Assembly (NCBI GenBank): GCA_046546375.1 | Contig: JBKGXV010000125.1 | Span: forward strand, 1-7,892 | Direction: 5' to 3' | Length of the DNA stretch: 7,892 nt | Origin: JAEZKC01 sp046546375 | GTDB lineage: Bacteria > Fibrobacterota > Chitinivibrionia > Chitinivibrionales > Chitinispirillaceae | Shown here: one piece after another, positions 1 through 6,513 of the stretch | Layout of the letters: each line of letters begins with the position of its first letter | How positions within the stretch are numbered: position 1 is the first letter of the stretch | Translations under genes and position numbers: made by a program | The notes under the pieces: model-generated | Told to the model about the DNA's origin: nothing | The model's database searches: none | The model's input: only the letters and a program-made list of their open reading frames with translations

Positions 1-16
1 ATTTCATAATGTAGAT

Positions 17-46
17 TTTACATGCAGACAATTCCAGTAGCATGAT
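17..46 (+). promoter_or_regulatory. possible sigma70-like promoter for rsgA
   Basis: A TTTACA hexamer (17-22) lies 18 bp before CATGAT (41-46), about 30 bp before the rsgA start codon. Each hexamer matches the sigma70 consensus only partly, and chance matches of this quality are common. The 75 bp before rsgA hold no gene that I can see, and the upstream neighbour is outside the window, so rsgA could also be transcribed from further left. Confidence 0.2.
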
Positions 47-75
47 TAAGTGAAATTACAACCTGCGGAAAAAAA

Positions 76-1005
76 ATGGGTATAAATATGCCTGAACCCC
101 TGCCCCGGCTTTCCGGTAGAATCATAGAGGAACGGAAGAATTACTATACTGTTTCCACTTCAATCGGTACTGTACGATCGACTCTGAAAGGCGTTCTGAA
201 AAAGAAGAAACGGAAAATAGCCACCGGAGACCTGGTATATATTGATATAATCAATCCCGACAGCATGGAGGGGGTGATCACCGGGATCCAGAACCGGACC
301 AGTTTTCTTCCCCGTCCACCCCTGGCGAACATTTCCCAGGTGGTATTCATCAACTGCTACAAAAACCCCGGTCTCAACTTCGAAGCTGTGGACCGGTTTC
401 TCTTTTCCGCAACGGCCTACAATATAGACGCCATACTTACTTTCAACAAAACCGATCTGCTTACGGATGAGGAGTCGGCCGAGCTGAAAAAAACCGAGAA
501 GTATTACTCCGGAATCGGATATACCACACTGCGCACATCAGCTGTCAATAGACAGGGAATAGATGAACTTGTTTCGATCTGCACAAACAAAACCAGTGCA
601 TTCACCGGGCTGTCAGGAGTAGGCAAATCCACCCTTCTTTCCTCTATATTCCCCGACATTGAATTCAAAACAAGCGAAGTGTCGGGCCGCAGCGGCAGAG
701 GCACCCATACCACAACCCATACCACACTTCTGTCCCTGGACAACCAGACATTCATTGCCGACACCCCCGGCTTTGCCTTTGTGGATGTACCCACGGTACC
801 TGAGGAAACGGTCATTTCCCATTTCCCGGAACTGGAGAAAGTAACCGGTGAGTGCCGCTACAATGACTGCAGACACGATCAGGAACCAGGATGCAAGGTA
901 AAAGAGCTGGTAGATTCAGGAGAGATCGCCCCCTGGCGTCACTCCCATTACCTCAAAATCCATAAAGAAATGCAGGAACGCAGGAAAAACTACAGAAAAC
1001 GATGA
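76..1005 (+). CDS. rsgA: ribosome small subunit-dependent GTPase A (RsgA/YjeQ)
   Basis: A 309-residue cytoplasmic GTPase of normal family length. RsgA binds the 30S subunit late in assembly and couples GTP hydrolysis to release of assembly factors such as RbfA and to decoding-centre checking. The GTPase motifs appear in the circularly permuted order typical of the family: G4 NKTD (124-127), G5 TSA (154-156), the P-loop GLSGVGKST (178-186), the switch segment GRGTHTTT (207-214) and G3 DTPGF (229-233). The N-terminal ~80 residues fit the OB-fold domain. The C-terminal zinc site is complete with Cys260, Cys265, His267 and Cys273 (C-x4-C-x-H-x5-C). The ATG at 76 is preferred because CGGA (66-69) sits 6 nt upstream; an in-frame ATG at 88 has no comparable site. 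A run of eight A (69-76) leads into the start codon. The gene stands alone on this strand and converges with the permease gene. Confidence 0.96.
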   Translation: MGINMPEPLPRLSGRIIEERKNYYTVSTSIGTVRSTLKGVLKKKKRKIATGDLVYIDIINPDSMEGVITGIQNRTSFLPRPPLANISQVVFINCYKNPGLNFEAVDRFLFSATAYNIDAILTFNKTDLLTDEESAELKKTEKYYSGIGYTTLRTSAVNRQGIDELVSICTNKTSAFTGLSGVGKSTLLSSIFPDIEFKTSEVSGRSGRGTHTTTHTTLLSLDNQTFIADTPGFAFVDVPTVPEETVISHFPELEKVTGECRYNDCRHDQEPGCKVKELVDSGEIAPWRHSHYLKIHKEMQERRKNYRKR

Positions 1006-1016
1006 CACGGTTTTCT
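994..1016. terminator. weak inverted repeat across convergent stop codons
   Basis: AGAAAAC (994-1000) and GTTTTCT (1010-1016) form a perfect 7-bp inverted repeat with a 9-nt loop. It spans the rsgA stop codon (1003-1005) and touches the permease stop (1016-1018). On the minus strand the hairpin is followed by GTAG and then five T, which gives a weak intrinsic-terminator shape for the permease transcript. The stem is AT-rich, so it may not be functional. With only 10 bp between the stops, any terminator here must overlap coding sequence. Confidence 0.25.
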
Positions 1017-1837
1017 CAGGCGCTGATCTCTTCCCGACGGAATTTCCAATCCAGAAGCACTGAAAAAAGCACAAGATAGATCAGCAGGTTGAACACAGGA
1101 TGTACCGGCCCCATCACCTGAAACTGCTCTCCCTGCATAAGCGACACGGTGTAATACTGAAGTGCGGCGACTTTGGGCCACAGCACTCTCCAGAGTCCGA
1201 CCGAAATTTCATCTGCATTCTGAACTAACTCCTGAGCCAAAGCGGAGTGAAGCGCCAGATAGAAAGAGTCGGAAACAAAAGAAACGATAATTACAGCGAT
1301 TCCGGCAAGCGCCGCCAGGATATCGGAGGCAAAAAGGGTAAGCGCCAGGACCATCTGCACGAAAAAGAGCACATTCAGAGAAGAAACAAGAGCGGTAGGA
1401 AGAAAACGGGGGATTGCCGCACCGACATTGATGAACACCACCAGATACACGGTAAGGTACAGAACAAACATGAACAGCGTGCTCAGTGCCCACACACCCA
1501 GACTTTTTCCCAGCAGGTATTCTCTTCTGTTTATGGGAGCAGAAAGCGCACTCACCATCATACCGCAGTCTTTATCCCTTTTGAACAATCGCATGGAAAC
1601 AAGCACCGCCATGAGCATTCCGGCAACTGAAATGAAATGATAGGCGATGAAGGTGGCATGCCATCCCACATCAGCCTGCTCCAGTTTCTCTCCGTTCACG
1701 ATGATTTCACCGCTGAAGCAGCCTCTCAGGAGAACAAGGGCCAAAACAGACAGGATGGTGAGTATCAGAAATCCTCTGCTGCGCAACTCATCAGCAGCCG
1801 TGAAAAATGTGATCTCTTTAACAGTCTGCAAACTCAT
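1016..1837 (-). CDS. ABC-2-type transporter permease subunit
   Basis: A 273-residue inner-membrane protein with about six predicted membrane spans, near residues 23-38, 61-83, 114-137, 147-169, 172-195 and 248-264. Between spans 2 and 3 is a cytoplasmic segment, LSAPINRREYLLGK (98-111). It matches the (P-x-x-R-x-x-Y-x-x-G-K) signature of ABC-2 permeases, where the loop contacts the ATPase. A soluble stretch after span 1 (about 40-58) is probably extracytoplasmic. The ATG at 1837 is well supported: AAAAGGGG (1842-1849, minus strand) lies 4 nt upstream. The substrate cannot be read from the sequence. No ATPase gene adjoins it. The likely partner is the ATPase at 3728-4432 on the same strand, beyond the chemoreceptor gene. 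Both ends are crowded: it converges with rsgA with a 10-bp gap and diverges from the chemoreceptor gene. The permease call is firm, the pairing is inferred. Confidence 0.85.
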   Translation of the reverse strand: MSLQTVKEITFFTAADELRSRGFLILTILSVLALVLLRGCFSGEIIVNGEKLEQADVGWHATFIAYHFISVAGMLMAVLVSMRLFKRDKDCGMMVSALSAPINRREYLLGKSLGVWALSTLFMFVLYLTVYLVVFINVGAAIPRFLPTALVSSLNVLFFVQMVLALTLFASDILAALAGIAVIIVSFVSDSFYLALHSALAQELVQNADEISVGLWRVLWPKVAALQYYTVSLMQGEQFQVMGPVHPVFNLLIYLVLFSVLLDWKFRREEISA

Positions 1838-1992
1838 ATATCCCCTTTTCCATTTTAAACAAATTACAACAGTACCACCGGAGTTTTAATACAGCTAACA
1901 TAATTTAAATAATTTGCAGCTTGCAAAACCTGAAACAGCAGGATAAAATGATGTTCACGTGTTTTCTCAACTTTTACCAAAGGATCAGATAC
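1838..1992. promoter_or_regulatory. AT-rich divergent spacer between permease and chemoreceptor genes
   Basis: This stretch must hold the start signals of both divergent genes if each has its own promoter. On the plus strand a CATAAT hexamer (1899-1904) matches the -10 consensus at five of six positions, but no good -35 lies at the right distance. On the minus strand TAAAAT (1852-1857) is similar and also lacks a clear -35. I see no convincing flagellar sigma28 or sigma54 site. A small inverted repeat, TTGCA-gct-TGCAA, lies at 1914-1926. The individual promoter calls are weak. Confidence 0.3.
1979..1984 (+). promoter_or_regulatory. ribosome binding site favouring the 1993 start
   Basis: AAAGGA is followed 8 nt later by ATG at 1993. 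It is the best-placed Shine-Dalgarno site in the 5' part of the chemoreceptor frame. A competing AGGA (1940-1943) lies 7 nt before an ATG at 1951. The TTG that opens the frame at 1921 has no clear site. The protein made from 1993 starts with a short basic stretch directly before the first membrane span, as is usual for chemoreceptors. Confidence 0.5.
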
Positions 1993-3663
1993 ATGCTGTT
2001 TTCACGTCTCAGCATCAAAGCAAAACTGACTGCTCTCAGTGTAATCACTCTGACTATCGTTCTTTTCATGGGATTTTCCACTATCATTCACCTCAAAAAC
2101 ACGGTGCAGGGAATGAAGACCATGTACCAGGATCGGGTTGTACCGCTCAGGAACCTGAAACAATTTTCAGACAGCTATGCCATCAATGTCATAGATGCAG
2201 TGAATAAAGGCAATGCTGGAATACTGAACGCGGAGCAGATTATTGATAATTTTGAACAGGCCGGAGAAAAAAGTGAAGAACAGTGGAAAGCCTACATGTC
2301 AATTAGCTTGACCGAAAAAGAAGCTCGGTTGGCTGAGGAGGTGAAAAAACTGCGAAATCCGGTTAATAGAGAAATCGAAAACATCAAAACAATACTCTCT
2401 GAAAATCAAGACAGTTTATCCGGGCAACTCACAAAAGAGATCAAAAATCTCTACACTGTTGTCGACCCTCTGACTTCCAAAATAGGCGAACTAACAGCTC
2501 TGCAGCTCCGTGTTGCCGACGAAATCTATGAAACAGGCGAAGCTCGTTTCCGGACAGTACTGTTTGGATCTGTTGTTACACTAATCATCGCTTTCTGTGT
2601 TATCACAGTATTCAGCCTGATTCTGATCCGCACCATCAACAAACAACTCAGACACATACTCCCTGCAGTCAAAAAGATGGGCAAAGGTGATCTGACTCAT
2701 AAAATCCAGTTCGTTTCCCATGATGAGCTGGGGCAGATTGCTGCTGAGGTCAATACCACCATTGACTCTCTGAGAGATATCGTAACCAAACTCAGCCAAG
2801 ACGGAACCGTTCTTGTGAACTCCTCCGAGGATCTGGGCAGCGCCTCGGTACAGATTTCCGCCAGCTCGGAGGAGATGGTATCCCAGTCAAGCACCATTGC
2901 GTCAAGTTCCGAACAGGCCTCATCCAATATGAACAACATTTCCGCATCAGCAGAAAAGATGTCGGTTTCGGTCTCCACCGCAGCATCCTCTATAGAGGAG
3001 CTCAGTGCGTCCATAAATGAGATCGCCCGCAACTGCCAGAAAGAATCCCAGATTGCCCAAAGTGCTCACGAAAAGGCACGTGATGTCACAGATGTGATGC
3101 AGAAGCTGGGTGCCGCATCCAAGGAGATCGGCAAAGTGGTTGAACTTATCAATGACATTGCCGACCAGACCAATCTTCTTGCCCTGAACGCCACAATCGA
3201 AGCGGCGTCCGCGGGTGACGCAGGCAAGGGGTTTGCGGTGGTGGCAAGCGAGGTCAAAGAACTTGCGCGTCAGACAGGTCAGGCCACTCAGGAGATCGCC
3301 CGGCAGATCGAAACTACCCAGAGCAACACCGACAAGGCGATTGATGCCATCACGGCGATTTCCTCCATTATCGAAGAGGTCAGCACCATTTCACACACGA
3401 TTGTGAGTGCGGTGGAGGAGCAGAGCACCGTGTTGAATGAAGTTTCCCAAAACGTCAGCGGAATCAACGAGGCCGCCTCTGAAACAGCCCAAAACGTATC
3501 GGAAGGGGCCAAGGGGATCAACGAAGTATCGGTGAATATACAAGGCGTAAGCCAGGCTGTCAGTGAAACCAACAGCGGTATTCAGCAGGTCCGGTCAAGT
3601 ATAGAGGAGTTATCCAAACTCGCCTCGGATCTGGACGGGATTGTCAGGAAATTCAAGGTGTGA
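1993..3663 (+). CDS. methyl-accepting chemotaxis protein with four-helix-bundle-type sensor
   Basis: A transmembrane chemoreceptor, 556 residues from this start. It senses a ligand outside the cytoplasm and controls CheA through CheW. Residue numbers are from 1993. Span 1 is at about 10-31. The extracytoplasmic domain (about 32-186) is mostly helical, and its opening MYQDRVVPLRNL (44-55) fits the 4HB_MCP family. Span 2 is at about 187-212, HAMP at about 213-266, and a long coiled-coil signalling domain runs to the end. The hairpin tip is clear at 384-425 (DQTNLLALNATIEAAS, then GKGFAVVASEVKELA). Its EAASAGD replaces the enteric EAARAGE, a variant that I recall as common outside enterics. The C-terminus ends RKFKV with no NWETF-like CheR-docking pentapeptide. 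Serine-rich segments (about 275-345) precede the tip. Starts at 1951, 1948 or TTG 1921 are possible. No che genes are nearby, so it is an orphan receptor, and its ligand is unknown. Confidence 0.93.
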   Translation: MLFSRLSIKAKLTALSVITLTIVLFMGFSTIIHLKNTVQGMKTMYQDRVVPLRNLKQFSDSYAINVIDAVNKGNAGILNAEQIIDNFEQAGEKSEEQWKAYMSISLTEKEARLAEEVKKLRNPVNREIENIKTILSENQDSLSGQLTKEIKNLYTVVDPLTSKIGELTALQLRVADEIYETGEARFRTVLFGSVVTLIIAFCVITVFSLILIRTINKQLRHILPAVKKMGKGDLTHKIQFVSHDELGQIAAEVNTTIDSLRDIVTKLSQDGTVLVNSSEDLGSASVQISASSEEMVSQSSTIASSSEQASSNMNNISASAEKMSVSVSTAASSIEELSASINEIARNCQKESQIAQSAHEKARDVTDVMQKLGAASKEIGKVVELINDIADQTNLLALNATIEAASAGDAGKGFAVVASEVKELARQTGQATQEIARQIETTQSNTDKAIDAITAISSIIEEVSTISHTIVSAVEEQSTVLNEVSQNVSGINEAASETAQNVSEGAKGINEVSVNIQGVSQAVSETNSGIQQVRSSIEELSKLASDLDGIVRKFKV

Positions 3664-3691
3664 TGAGTTAAATGCTAAGCACGAAATGTGA

Positions 3692-3724
3692 AGTGGTGGT
3701 TTCTGCTTGTGAGAAATCACCACT
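3692..3724. terminator. probable bidirectional terminator hairpin
   Basis: AGTGGTGGTTTCT (3692-3704) pairs with AGAAATCACCACT (3712-3724) around a 7-nt loop. The stem is 13 bp with one G-U wobble in the plus-strand transcript (an A-C mismatch on the minus strand). It sits between the chemoreceptor stop (3661-3663) and the ATPase stop (3728-3730), which converge. No strong T-run follows on either side, so it is a less than classical Rho-independent terminator. It could also protect the 3' ends of the mRNAs. Its position between convergent stops is the main support for the terminator call. Confidence 0.6.
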
Positions 3725-3727
3725 AAT

Positions 3728-4432
3728 CTATTGATGATCGGCACTCACATAACGCACGAACACGTCCTCCAGGGTCTCACCCTCTTTCACCAGCTCCGGA
3801 AGCTTGCCTTTGACAAGAATTTTACCGCGATTCATGATGGCTGCACTGTCGCAGAGACGCTCCACTTCGGAAAGGATATGTGAATTGAGCAGAATGGTGA
3901 CACCCCGGTTTTTGAGATCCTCCAGAATCAGACGGAACTCCCGGACACCGATGGGGTCCAGACCGGTGGAGGGTTCATCGAGTATGAGCACCCGGGGACT
4001 GCACAGAAGTGCAGCCGCAAGCCCCAGTCTCTGCTTCATTCCCTTGGAGTAACCCCGGGTTTTGAGAACTTCCTTTCCCTTGAGCCCGACTCGTTCCAGA
4101 AGCGGCATGATTGCGGCAGTATTTTTTTGCCCTCTCAGGGCCGCGGTTCTTTTCAGAAAGTCTATCGCATTCAGATGCGGGGGAACTCGGAGATTTTCCG
4201 CGAGGTATCCCACAGCATTTCTGGCTTCTTTCTTTGTACTGGGCATTTCATTGAGAATGGCCGTGCCGTGATCAGCACGCGTAAAGTCCAGAAGGATCTT
4301 GATAATGGTCGTTTTGCCCGCGCCGTTTGGTCCAAGCAACGCGAACGCTTCCCCTTTTGCGACTTCCAACGAGACTCCATCGAGTGCCCTGTTATTGCCG
4401 TAGTTCTTTACCAGCTCTTTTAATTCGATCAT
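3728..4432 (-). CDS. ABC transporter ATP-binding protein (ABC-2 exporter type)
   Basis: A 234-residue nucleotide-binding subunit that powers an ABC-2-type exporter at the inner face of the membrane. All ATPase motifs are present: Walker A GPNGAGKTT (34-42), an atypical signature YSKGMKQRL (128-136) usual for this exporter subfamily, Walker B VLILDEP (148-154), D-loop STGLD (155-159) and the switch His185. The Q-loop position reads YLAEN (77-80 region), with Glu in place of Gln, also common in this group. The ATG at 4432 is chosen because GGAG (4438-4441) lies 5 nt upstream and the codon overlaps the protease stop as TGATG. Extension to an ATG at 4477 would run 46 nt into the protease gene without support. 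It is the last gene of the minus-strand operon. No permease follows, and the nearest candidate is at 1016-1837. Confidence 0.95.
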   Translation of the reverse strand: MIELKELVKNYGNNRALDGVSLEVAKGEAFALLGPNGAGKTTIIKILLDFTRADHGTAILNEMPSTKKEARNAVGYLAENLRVPPHLNAIDFLKRTAALRGQKNTAAIMPLLERVGLKGKEVLKTRGYSKGMKQRLGLAAALLCSPRVLILDEPSTGLDPIGVREFRLILEDLKNRGVTILLNSHILSEVERLCDSAAIMNRGKILVKGKLPELVKEGETLEDVFVRYVSADHQ

Positions 4433-5688
4433 CATTTCTCCAAGCTGAGATGCTTCTCTACCGCAAGCGGTTTCCACCTGTCACTGTCAAAGGATGTTCT
4501 GTAAGCTTCGTTTATATTCTGTATTTTTCCTGCAGATGCCGATTTGGCCAATTCAGATCCGCTTATATACACGTATGCGGAATTCAAAGCATCCTCGGAA
4601 CCGACAGCCACATCGGGCTTTATACCGGTCAGATCATAATGCGCACCCGAAACCGGCCAGAAAATCTGACAGGTCACCTTGGCAACACAGGAATCCGGTC
4701 CGACCGCATACACCTGCCCTCGAGCTTTACCGTAGGTATGTGTGCCGAACGCAACCACATCACTCCTGGCGCTCTTGACACAGGCGATGAGAATCTCGGA
4801 TGCACTGGCGGTCCACTCGTTCATGAGTACAAAGAGTTTTCTGTCTGATGCGCCGCCGCCGGATTCCGTTGTGTAAGTGATGGAATCCTCCATGACATAC
4901 TCATCATCGGCATGTCTTTCAAAAGTATTGATCACATCGGTTCCCGGTTCAACCAGGTATGAGACCACGTTGAGACACTGGGCGATGTATCCGCCTCCGT
5001 TGTTGCGCAGATCAAGAATGAGGTTTTCTGCATCCGAAGTGCTGTCAAGCGCGGAAGCGAACTCCACCTCCGTTCCTCCCGGAGTGCTGGTTTCATCAAA
5101 GAAGTTGGTGATCTGTATATACGCTGTCGAGCTGTCTATGTATTCGAAAAAAACGGACGGTTCAGAGTAGATGGCGAACGTGAGAGTTTTCGTGAGCACA
5201 TCTGAACCCCGCTTCAGGGTCAGACCGGCCGTTTCCCCTATGTAACCTGAAAGCATCTCGCTGAACCGGGCTTCCGAAACACCTGCTGCAGGGTTTCCGT
5301 CTACATGGGTGATGGTGTCCCCCACCTTTAGGCCGCACTCCTCTGCCGGCGCATCGGGGTACACATTTTCCACCACGTATCCGGAGGAAACCGCAAAGAC
5401 CTTCATTCCCGCCCCGCTTGTGGCAGTGGTGAGGCTTCCCAGAAAGCCGGCTCCGATTTCTGGCGGATAGTACACCGTGAAAGGCTCATCAACAGAAAAA
5501 TAGAGCGCTTCAGGGTCCAGAAACGCATAAAGGTTCTCAGGCAGTTTTTCCCTGAACAGAAAGTAGTAATCAAGCATGGAAGCTGCAAAGCTGTAGCGGT
5601 CGCTTTCCCTGTTTCTCTTTTCGACAGGACTGCTGCACCCCGCGATCAGAACCGAAACCAGAACAGCATACAGCACTTTTCTTATCAT
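4432..5688 (-). CDS. S41-family (CtpA/tail-specific-like) PDZ protease, lipoprotein
   Basis: A 418-residue predicted lipoprotein protease. The N-terminus has a basic start (MIRK), a hydrophobic stretch and the lipobox LIAGC, with the lipidated Cys at 18. Ser at +2 would not act as an inner-membrane retention signal under the E. coli rule. Residues ~35-75 (YYFLFREKLPE, then DEPFTVYYPPE) fit the N-terminal helical region of lipoprotein S41 proteases. A PDZ domain spans about 92-165, with GLKVGDTITHVDG (119-131). The protease core follows: AYIQITNFF (189-197), LDLRNNGGG (226-234), the nucleophile segment EWTASASE with Ser295, and TYGKARGQ with Lys321. Ser295 and Lys321 are 26 apart, matching the Ser/Lys dyad spacing of the family. 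It should cleave envelope proteins, but no substrate is evident. Its start overlaps the phosphatase stop (ATGA, 5688-5685), and its stop overlaps the ATPase start. The start site has only a weak Shine-Dalgarno and probably relies on coupling. Confidence 0.92.
   Translation of the reverse strand: MIRKVLYAVLVSVLIAGCSSPVEKRNRESDRYSFAASMLDYYFLFREKLPENLYAFLDPEALYFSVDEPFTVYYPPEIGAGFLGSLTTATSGAGMKVFAVSSGYVVENVYPDAPAEECGLKVGDTITHVDGNPAAGVSEARFSEMLSGYIGETAGLTLKRGSDVLTKTLTFAIYSEPSVFFEYIDSSTAYIQITNFFDETSTPGGTEVEFASALDSTSDAENLILDLRNNGGGYIAQCLNVVSYLVEPGTDVINTFERHADDEYVMEDSITYTTESGGGASDRKLFVLMNEWTASASEILIACVKSARSDVVAFGTHTYGKARGQVYAVGPDSCVAKVTCQIFWPVSGAHYDLTGIKPDVAVGSEDALNSAYVYISGSELAKSASAGKIQNINEAYRTSFDSDRWKPLAVEKHLSLEK
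4438..4441 (-). promoter_or_regulatory. ribosome binding site for the ABC ATPase
   Basis: GGAG inside the last codons of the protease gene lies 5 nt before the ATG at 4432-4430, and only 2 nt before the ATG at 4435-4433. This spacing favours the second ATG. The upstream stop TGA (4434-4432) shares one base with it, a layout that favours re-initiation by the same ribosome. Confidence 0.55.
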
Positions 5689-6326
5689 ACCACCAGTTCC
5701 CTCATCTTTTTTATGACATAGGTGGGTCTGACATTTAGGGAATCAATACCGCACCTGCTCCATTCCACAAAGGCGGTATCCATTCCGGCCCCGGCCCCGC
5801 ATTCGATATCAAAGGAGGCATCACCTATGAAAATCCCACGTGAACTGTCTGTGCATCCCAGAAGCTCCAGAGTCTTGAGAGCCGGTTCGGGGTGAGGTTT
5901 ATGCAGGGTTGTTCCTTCCGGAGACATTATCACTTCGAAAAACGGGTAGATCCCCATCTCCTGGAGAAATGTTTCCAGAGATTTTTTGAACCGCGATGAA
6001 ACCACGGCACACTTCTTACCTCTCCTCCTTAGCTCTTTTAGAGTTTGAGTTACTCCGGAAAAGAGACGGATATAGTCCTTGTAGATGGAGAGCTGGTACT
6101 CCATATGCACCTTTTTATAGGCCGCCAGGAACTCTTCATCCACATTATCCACATAGCGCTCGAGCTGATTTTTCAAAGGCAGCCCGATATTTGAAAAAAC
6201 CGTCTCCTTTGAAACCACGGGCTTTCTGAAATAGCGCAAAGCATAATCAAAGCAGTGATAAATCATCTCGGTGGTATCAAACAGGGTACCATCAGCATCA
6301 AACAGAAAATATTGATAATCCTTCAT
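5685..6326 (-). CDS. HAD-superfamily hydrolase, phosphoglycolate phosphatase (Gph)-like
   Basis: A 213-residue soluble cytoplasmic phosphatase. The four HAD motifs are intact: motif I DADGTLFDT with nucleophile Asp10 and acid/base Asp12, motif II VVSS with Ser110, motif III HKPHPEP with Lys143, and motif IV GDASFD with Asp169 and Asp173 for magnesium. A helical C1 cap lies between motifs I and II (about 16-85), as in Gph/PpaX-type enzymes. Such proteins hydrolyse small phosphomonoesters (2-phosphoglycolate, sugar phosphates, pyrophosphate), and the substrate cannot be told from sequence. The ATG at 6326 has only a purine-rich GAAAGAGAAA upstream. It is the first gene of the minus-strand operon and overlaps the protease gene by 4 nt. 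Transcription should start in the spacer shared with hisH. Confidence 0.93.
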   Translation of the reverse strand: MKDYQYFLFDADGTLFDTTEMIYHCFDYALRYFRKPVVSKETVFSNIGLPLKNQLERYVDNVDEEFLAAYKKVHMEYQLSIYKDYIRLFSGVTQTLKELRRRGKKCAVVSSRFKKSLETFLQEMGIYPFFEVIMSPEGTTLHKPHPEPALKTLELLGCTDSSRGIFIGDASFDIECGAGAGMDTAFVEWSRCGIDSLNVRPTYVIKKMRELVV

Positions 6327-6377
6327 GATTTCTCTTTCAAACCAGACGTTGAAAAACAGTTCTTATAAAATATATAT

Positions 6378-6405
6378 GCAGGTCGGATAAAAGCTGATAT
6401 CCTGC
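6378..6405. other. imperfect inverted repeat in the divergent spacer
   Basis: GCA (6378-6380) plus GGATA (6385-6389) pair with TATCC (6398-6402) plus TGC (6403-6405). This gives an 8-bp stem with a 4-nt bulge (GGTC) and an 8-nt loop. An alternative pairing is GCAGG with CCTGC. Its place between the two presumed promoters would suit an operator, but short repeats of this quality also arise by chance. Confidence 0.25.
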
Positions 6406-6500
6406 GATGCTTTTGTTTAAACGGTTTGAGAGATCAAAGCTGTTTATACCTATATGACAATAACATATTTTTACCAGTCTGACCGGGAGATTCAACCAAC

Positions 6501-6504
6501 GGAG
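6501..6504 (+). promoter_or_regulatory. ribosome binding site setting the hisH start
   Basis: GGAG lies 9 nt before the ATG at 6514. The open frame extends upstream to an ATG at 6454, but those 20 codons precede the universal HisH N-terminus (MIAIVDYEAGN) and look like leader sequence, so translation from 6514 is preferred. Confidence 0.6.
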
Positions 6505-6513
6505 CACTCTCAC

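Larger units (their letters stand above)
6327..6513. promoter_or_regulatory. divergent intergenic region of the HAD operon and hisHF
   Basis: This 187-bp AT-rich spacer lies between two divergent transcription units and holds no convincing gene. A minus-strand TATAAG -10-like hexamer lies in the AT-rich tract 6362-6377 and could serve the HAD operon, with only a poor -35 (TTTATC). A plus-strand TTGAGA (6426-6431) lies 18 bp before CTATAT (6450-6455) and could serve hisH. An imperfect hairpin sits between them (6378-6405). No histidine-rich leader peptide or T-box-like element is evident. Confidence 0.4.

Noticed and set aside
1..56. ATTTCA (1-6) and TGAAAT (51-56) as a long-range inverted repeat
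   Set aside because: A six-base match at this distance in AT-rich DNA is expected by chance.
1838..1960. Flagellar sigma28 or sigma54 promoter before the chemoreceptor gene
   Set aside because: No segment matched TAAA-N15-GCCGATAA or GG-N10-GC well enough to claim.
3271..3310. EAASAGD substitution in the chemoreceptor hairpin tip (coding region near here and just upstream) as a sign of a broken receptor
   Set aside because: The same change is common in chemoreceptors outside enteric bacteria as far as I recall, and the rest of the tip is intact.
4433..4477. N-terminal extension of the ABC ATPase to an ATG at 4477
   Set aside because: It would lie within the protease gene, has no family similarity, and the ATG at 4432 has a ribosome site and a TGATG junction.
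4327..4848. A 173-codon plus-strand open frame across the ATPase-protease junction
   Set aside because: It is antisense to two well-supported genes, has no domain signature and no convincing ribosome site.
6454..6513. Upstream extension of hisH, considered also as a small leader peptide
   Set aside because: The 20 codons hold only two His and no run of His codons, no attenuator hairpin pair follows, and the HisH family N-terminus begins at 6514.
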